A stretch of 9,445 nt of DNA from Dehalococcoidia bacterium (lineage in GTDB: Bacteria > Chloroflexota > Dehalococcoidia > GIF9 > AB-539-J10): NCBI GenBank assembly GCA_030589825.1, contig JAUUZT010000018.1, forward strand, positions 1-9,445, in the 5' to 3' direction. Below the pieces are notes generated by a model, which was not told the origin of the DNA, made no database searches, and worked only from the letters and a program-made list of their open reading frames with translations. The translations under genes were made by a program, and so were the position numbers. Positions 5,991-9,445 of the stretch are shown one piece after another (position 1 is the stretch's first letter; the number at the start of each line of letters is the position of its first letter).

Positions 5991-6515
5991 ATGAAAGCAG
6001 TTACCAGGGTGATTGGGAAACAGTATAAAATCGATGCTTCGGACATGGAACTCAATGAGAAGTTGTTATCTATTGACCGTGTGACCAAGGTGGTTAAAGG
6101 TGGAAGAAGATTACATTTTCGTGCTCTAATGATAGTTGGGGATCAGAATGGACATGTTGGAGTGGGGTTAGCTAAAGCATCAGGCGTTCCTGAAGCCATT
6201 CATAAAGCAAGCGCTGCAGGGCGAAAGGAACTTATTGAAGTTCCTATTAAAAAGACGTCGATACCACATGAAATATTAGCTAAATATGGAGCATCAAAAG
6301 TTTTATTGAGACCGGCAATTCCTGGAAGGGGAATGATTGCGAGTAATACTGTTCGTGCTGTGCTTGAGATGGCGGGTATAAAAGATATCGTTAGCAAATC
6401 GTTGGGTAGTTCCAATAAAGTTAATGTAGCAAGAGCCACTATTCTTGGGCTTGCCAATTTGAAGAAAGTAGACAAAACAATTGTTGAAGGTCTGGAAGAA
6501 GGAGAAGAGGAGTGA
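5991..6515 (+). CDS. rpsE: 30S ribosomal protein S5
   Basis: S5 lies on the solvent side of the 30S body near the decoding site and affects translational accuracy. The protein has 174 residues. The double-stranded-RNA-binding-like domain contains R-V-T-K-V-V-K-G-G-R-R (30-40) and V-G-V-G-L-A-K-A-S-G-V-P-E-A-I (56-70). The C-terminal domain contains I-P-H-E-I-L-A-K-Y-G-A-S-K-V-L-L (91-106) and IKDIVSKSLGSSN (130-142). The loop usually written G-T-G-V-I-A-G reads G-R-G-M-I-A-S at 112-118. The start at 5991 with AAGGA at 5979-5983 gives a 19-residue leader before M-E-L-N-E-K; an alternative ATG at 6045 is in frame. The acidic tail ends in a GTGA overlap with rplO. Most bacteria have rpmD between the two. 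Confidence 0.97.
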   Translation: MKAVTRVIGKQYKIDASDMELNEKLLSIDRVTKVVKGGRRLHFRALMIVGDQNGHVGVGLAKASGVPEAIHKASAAGRKELIEVPIKKTSIPHEILAKYGASKVLLRPAIPGRGMIASNTVRAVLEMAGIKDIVSKSLGSSNKVNVARATILGLANLKKVDKTIVEGLEEGEEE

Positions 6516-6955
6516 GACAGAATGAATTGAGACCATCTTTGGGCTCTAAACATAAACGTAAACAGGTGGGTCGGGGAGATGGCAGTGGACATGGTAGTTA
6601 TTCAGGGAAAGGTTGTAAGGGGCAGAAATCTCGTGCTGGTGGAGGGGTAAGGATTGGATTTGAAGGTGGACAATTGCCATTGATACAAAGGTTACCGAGG
6701 AAGAGGGGATTTACGAATATATTTAAAATTAAATATAATATCGTTAACGTAGGCGAATTGGAAGTGTTTCCAGAAGCGACAGAGGTTGATGTTCAAAAAC
6801 TATATGAGGTGGGATTAATTCGTTCAGTTAAACTACCAGTTAAAATACTTGGTGATGGGGAGCTTAACCATTCATTGATTGTTAAAGTTAAACACATCTC
6901 TAGCACTGCAGAGGGAAAGATACTTGCCGCTGGGGGGAAAGTAGAAAGGAGTTAA
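6512..6955 (+). CDS. rplO: 50S ribosomal protein L15
   Basis: L15 is a late 50S assembly protein that threads a long basic N-terminal extension into 23S rRNA. The protein has 147 residues, the usual length. N-E-L-R-P-S-L-G-S (4-12) and GRGDGSGHGSYSGKGCKGQK (20-39) are diagnostic, followed by F-E-G-G-Q-L-P-L-I-Q-R-L-P-R-K-R-G-F-T-N (50-69). The C-terminal domain ends A-A-G-G-K-V-E. The start is GTG at 6512, overlapping the rpsE stop codon by four bases, with AAGGAG at 6499-6504 seven bases upstream. The direct junction to rpsE leaves no room for rpmD. secY follows after one base. Confidence 0.97.
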   Translation: MRQNELRPSLGSKHKRKQVGRGDGSGHGSYSGKGCKGQKSRAGGGVRIGFEGGQLPLIQRLPRKRGFTNIFKIKYNIVNVGELEVFPEATEVDVQKLYEVGLIRSVKLPVKILGDGELNHSLIVKVKHISSTAEGKILAAGGKVERS

Positions 6956-6956
6956 T

Positions 6957-8273
6957 ATGCAGAATAGAGAAAAGCAATCACGCCTGTTCCAGGCGATGAA
7001 AGACATGTTCGCCTTACCAGATTTAAGGCGTAAGCTGTTATTTACCTTTCTAATTCTGGTTATATTCCGTTTTCTGGTTCATATACCCTTACCCGGTGTA
7101 GATGGAGAGGCCTTAAGCAAACTATTTGAACAGAATGAGCTTCTAGGTATGCTTAACCTGTTCAGCGGTGGAGCAATGAAAAATTTTAGTGTTGCTGCGC
7201 TAGGTGTTTATCCTTATATTACTACATCGATAATTATGCAATTACTGGTTCCAGTAGTTCCCGCGTTACAACGTATTGCGCAGGAAGGAGAAGCAGGTAA
7301 ACGCAGGATAAATAAAATAACACATTTAGTGATGGTGCCTATGGCCGCTATCGCTGGATATGGGCAACTGACATTATTACGTAGCCAGGGTGTTATTGAA
7401 TACTTTGACCCTTTGAGTACCCTTGTAGTAGTTGCTTCTCTAACCACAGGAACAGTTCTGCTTGTCTGGTTAGGTGAACTGATTACCGAGAGAGGCATTG
7501 GAAATGGTATATCAATAATAATATTTGGTGGGATTGTAGCCAGTTTACCAGATATGATAGGTCGGGGGTTCGTGGCTAAGGAAGACCCCTTGGGGTTAAT
7601 AGTGTTTATTATTCTTGGCTTGGTTACTTTAGTGGCTGTGGTTGCTTTCATTGAAGCTCATCGCCGTATTCCTGTGCAATATGCTCGCAGTAGTTTTCGC
7701 GGAGGGAGGATGTACAGGCAATCAGGGTCAACCTATATTCCACTGAGAGTAAACACGGCAGGAATGATACCGCTCATCTTTGCTCTTGCATTGATGCAGT
7801 TTCCCAGCTTAATTGCCAGTTATTTTATGAACACAGGCGGGCAGAATCCAAACATATGGAATAGTATATACAATATATTTAATTCAGGGGCAAGCCTTCC
7901 TATGGGATTGGTTTACTGGGGTTTGTACTTCTTGCTGGTACTGGGTTTTACCTTCTTTTATACCATGGTTATTTTTGAACAGATGGATTTACCTAAGACC
8001 CTGCAACAACAGGGAGGTTTTATCCCTGGTGTTCGACCAGGAAAGACTACAGCAGAGTATTTGAATCATGTTATCAAACATCTAACGTTTGGTGGAGCGC
8101 TGTTTTTAGGTGCAATTGCTGTAATGCCGTTTTTTGCTAGAGAAATAACTGGTGTCACTGTATTAACAATTTCTAGTACAGCAATTCTTATCGCAGTTGG
8201 AGTCGCACTAGATACAATGAAGCAACTTGAGTCTCAATTAACTATGCGCCGATATGATGGTTTCTTGAAGTAA
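6957..8273 (+). CDS. secY: Protein translocase channel subunit SecY
   Basis: SecY is the central pore of the Sec translocon in the inner membrane. With SecE, SecG and SecA it exports and inserts proteins. The protein has 438 residues, near the usual 430-445. Ten hydrophobic segments can be placed at about 27-44, 77-101, 121-140, 153-174, 183-197, 213-232, 267-288, 315-340, 375-394 and 400-418. Family signatures are GVYPYITTSIIMQLL (83-97), ITERGIGNGISI (176-187), RRIPVQYA (236-243) and PGVRPGKTTAEYL (357-369), the last in the cytoplasmic loop that contacts SecA and the ribosome. AAAGGAG at 6945-6951 lies five bases before the ATG. It follows rplO by one base, the standard end of the spc block. 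Confidence 0.98.
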   Translation: MQNREKQSRLFQAMKDMFALPDLRRKLLFTFLILVIFRFLVHIPLPGVDGEALSKLFEQNELLGMLNLFSGGAMKNFSVAALGVYPYITTSIIMQLLVPVVPALQRIAQEGEAGKRRINKITHLVMVPMAAIAGYGQLTLLRSQGVIEYFDPLSTLVVVASLTTGTVLLVWLGELITERGIGNGISIIIFGGIVASLPDMIGRGFVAKEDPLGLIVFIILGLVTLVAVVAFIEAHRRIPVQYARSSFRGGRMYRQSGSTYIPLRVNTAGMIPLIFALALMQFPSLIASYFMNTGGQNPNIWNSIYNIFNSGASLPMGLVYWGLYFLLVLGFTFFYTMVIFEQMDLPKTLQQQGGFIPGVRPGKTTAEYLNHVIKHLTFGGALFLGAIAVMPFFAREITGVTVLTISSTAILIAVGVALDTMKQLESQLTMRRYDGFLK

Positions 8274-8282
8274 GGAGAGAGG
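8272..8282 (+). promoter_or_regulatory. Ribosome binding site fixing the TTG start of adk
   Basis: AAGGAGAGAGG overlaps the secY stop codon and offers two Shine-Dalgarno matches: AAGGAG ten bases, and GAGAGG five bases, before the TTG at 8288. The first internal ATG, at residue 5, would break into the first beta-strand before the P-loop, so TTG is preferred. Confidence 0.7.
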
Positions 8283-8287
8283 AAAAG

Positions 8288-8929
8288 TTGTATATTGTTA
8301 TGTTGGGTGCTCCGGGGGCAGGAAAAGGTACTCAGGCGGATATAGTTCGCCAAAATTTGGATCTACCTCATATAGCTTCTGGAAACCTGTTTCGGCAAAG
8401 CATGGACAATAATACTGAGTTAGGATTACTGGCAAAGAGTTATATGGAGAAAGGAACTCTGGTTCCTGACGGAATAGTAATAAAAATGATTTCACAAAGG
8501 ATAAGCGAAGTTGATTGTAATAAGGGATGGATACTTGAAGGCTTTCCCCGAACCCTGCAACAGGCAGTAGCGCTGGATCAAGTGTTAACAGAACAGGGAA
8601 AAGCTGTTGATAAAACAATATATGTTGAGGTTCCTGAGGAAGAACTAGTAAAACGGCTTAGTGGACGTTGGATTTGTAAAAAATGTCAGACCCCTTACCA
8701 TCAAGAGGCTTTCCCTCCTGTTATTGCAGGTAAATGCGATAAATGTGGAGGGGAATTATATCAACGCTTGGATGATAAAGAGCAGACTGTAAGAAATAGG
8801 CTAAAAATTTTTAAAGAGATTACGGTTCCTATCTTAGGATATTATAAAAAACAGAATAAACTGGTGAAGGTGAATGGTAATCAAGGGATAGAAAAAGTGA
8901 CTGAAGAGATATTGTCTGAGGTGGCTTAG
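8288..8929 (+). CDS. adk: Adenylate kinase, zinc-lid long form
   Basis: Adk catalyses ATP + AMP = 2 ADP in the cytoplasm and sets the adenylate balance. The protein has 213 residues. The P-loop G-A-P-G-A-G-K-G-T (7-15) is intact. The AMP-binding region has S-G-N-L-F-R (31-36) and E-G-F-P-R-T (84-89). The lid contains Cys130-x-x-Cys133 and Cys150-x-x-Cys153, the zinc-binding long-form lid, followed by Q-R-L-D-D (159-163) and T-V-R-N-R-L (167-172). Aligned without gaps to the E. coli N-terminus, Asp33 is replaced by Asn and Asp84 by Glu. Both usually support the magnesium-water network. Arg36 and Arg88 are kept, so activity is still expected. The start is TTG, 14 bases after secY. Confidence 0.97.
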   Translation: MYIVMLGAPGAGKGTQADIVRQNLDLPHIASGNLFRQSMDNNTELGLLAKSYMEKGTLVPDGIVIKMISQRISEVDCNKGWILEGFPRTLQQAVALDQVLTEQGKAVDKTIYVEVPEEELVKRLSGRWICKKCQTPYHQEAFPPVIAGKCDKCGGELYQRLDDKEQTVRNRLKIFKEITVPILGYYKKQNKLVKVNGNQGIEKVTEEILSEVA

Positions 8930-8937
8930 CAAGAGGA

Positions 8938-9445
8938 ATGGTAATTATTAAGTCTTCTACGGAGATAACTATAATGCGGCAATGTGGCAGGATACTGGCA
9001 GGCATCTTAGGCAAATTGAGAAATGAAACTAAAGCGGGGGTTAAGACCTGCTGGCTAGATACTATCATGGCAGAAGAGGCGAAAAAGCAGGGTGTTATAC
9101 CTTCATTCAAAAATTATCAGGGGTTCCCTGCTAATATATGTGTCTCTATTAATGATGAAATAGTACATGGTATTCCTGGAGAGCGTGTGATAGAAGAAGG
9201 AGAAATCGTTTCTTTGGATGCAGGAGTTATTTATAAAGGGTTCCATACGGATTCAGCTATAACTGTTGCTGTTGGGAAAGTAACTAAACAGGCTGAAGAA
9301 CTTATCGAGGTGACAGAGGCTAGTTTGAAGGCAGGTATTGGCCAGGCTCGTTGTGGTGCCCATGTTGGGGATATTTCAACGGCAGTACAGAATTATGTAG
9401 AGTCAAAAGGGTTTACAGTAGTTAGAGAATACACAGGGCATGGAG
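8938..9445 (+). CDS. map: Methionine aminopeptidase, type I (5' part, cut by window edge)
   Basis: Map removes the initiator methionine from nascent proteins at the tunnel exit. The visible 169 residues open with V-I-I-K-S-S-T-E-I-T-I-M-R, like the usual I-K-T-x-x-E-I-x-x-M-R, which supports the ATG at 8938 even though the nearest purine-rich site (AGAGGA, 8932-8937) touches the start codon. Catalytic residues seen are His77 in INDEIVHGIPG, the metal ligands Asp94 (SLDAG) and Asp105 (HTDSA), and His168 in the G-H-G at the very end of the window. The two glutamate ligands lie beyond the edge. No N-terminal SEC-C or zinc-finger extension is present. It follows adk by eight bases, as in the classic secY-adk-map order. 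Confidence 0.97.
   Translation, partial: MVIIKSSTEITIMRQCGRILAGILGKLRNETKAGVKTCWLDTIMAEEAKKQGVIPSFKNYQGFPANICVSINDEIVHGIPGERVIEEGEIVSLDAGVIYKGFHTDSAITVAVGKVTKQAEELIEVTEASLKAGIGQARCGAHVGDISTAVQNYVESKGFTVVREYTGHG

Noticed and set aside
5991..6044. The S5 leader (V-I-G-K-Q-Y-K-I) resembles the start of ribosomal protein L21 (G-G-K-Q-Y), hinting at a fusion.
   Set aside because: The K-I-D-A-S-D-M-E-L part is a normal S5 leader pattern, so only about five residues match L21; chance is the simpler reading.
6200..6592. 130-codon open frame on the - strand across rpsE and rplO, considered as a possible hidden rpmD.
   Set aside because: Its translation has no L30 features and it overlaps two certain genes.
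7214..7651. 145-codon open frame on the - strand opposite secY.
   Set aside because: It is the complement of membrane-segment codons, with low-complexity Thr/Ile/Pro composition and no ribosome binding site or domain.

Overview
The window lies inside a bacterial ribosomal-protein superoperon (S10 and spc blocks). Every gene is on the + strand and almost every base is coding. The order is a possible tail of rplW, then a 31-codon bS22-like gene, rplB, rpsS, rplV, rpsC, rplP, rpmC, rpsQ, rplN, rplX, rplE, rpsN, rpsH, rplF, rplR, rpsE, rplO, secY, adk and the 5' two-thirds of map, which runs off the right edge. No promoter, terminator, RNA gene, repeat or mobile element was recognised. The largest clear intergenic spaces are only about 25-50 bases.

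The DNA is AT-leaning. It uses strong AAGGAG-type ribosome binding sites and many TTG and GTG starts. Zinc-type S14, four-cysteine L24, zinc-lid adenylate kinase and a bS22/AURKAIP1-COX24-type small protein occur together. With the character of L2 and S3, this suggests a Chloroflexota lineage, possibly Dehalococcoidia. That assignment is an inference from remembered family features; no search was run.

Bases 1-4422 carry the end of the S10 block and the start of spc. These encode proteins at the peptidyl-transferase centre (L2, L16), the exit tunnel (L22, L29), the mRNA path (S3) and the 5S RNP (L5). Bases 4424-6955 carry the rest of spc, up to L15. Bases 6957-9445 carry the protein-export channel SecY, adenylate kinase and methionine aminopeptidase, the usual spc companions linking translation to export, nucleotide balance and N-terminal processing. 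Several junctions are 4-base ATGA or GTGA overlaps, and rpsC/rplP overlap by 41 bases, so translational coupling is likely.

The main departures from a textbook spc operon are the bS22-like gene just before rplB, the absence of rpmD (L30) between rpsE and rplO, the long rpsC/rplP overlap, and unusual residues at normally conserved positions of Adk, L16 and S5. Nothing here looks like a new defence, mobile or metabolic system.
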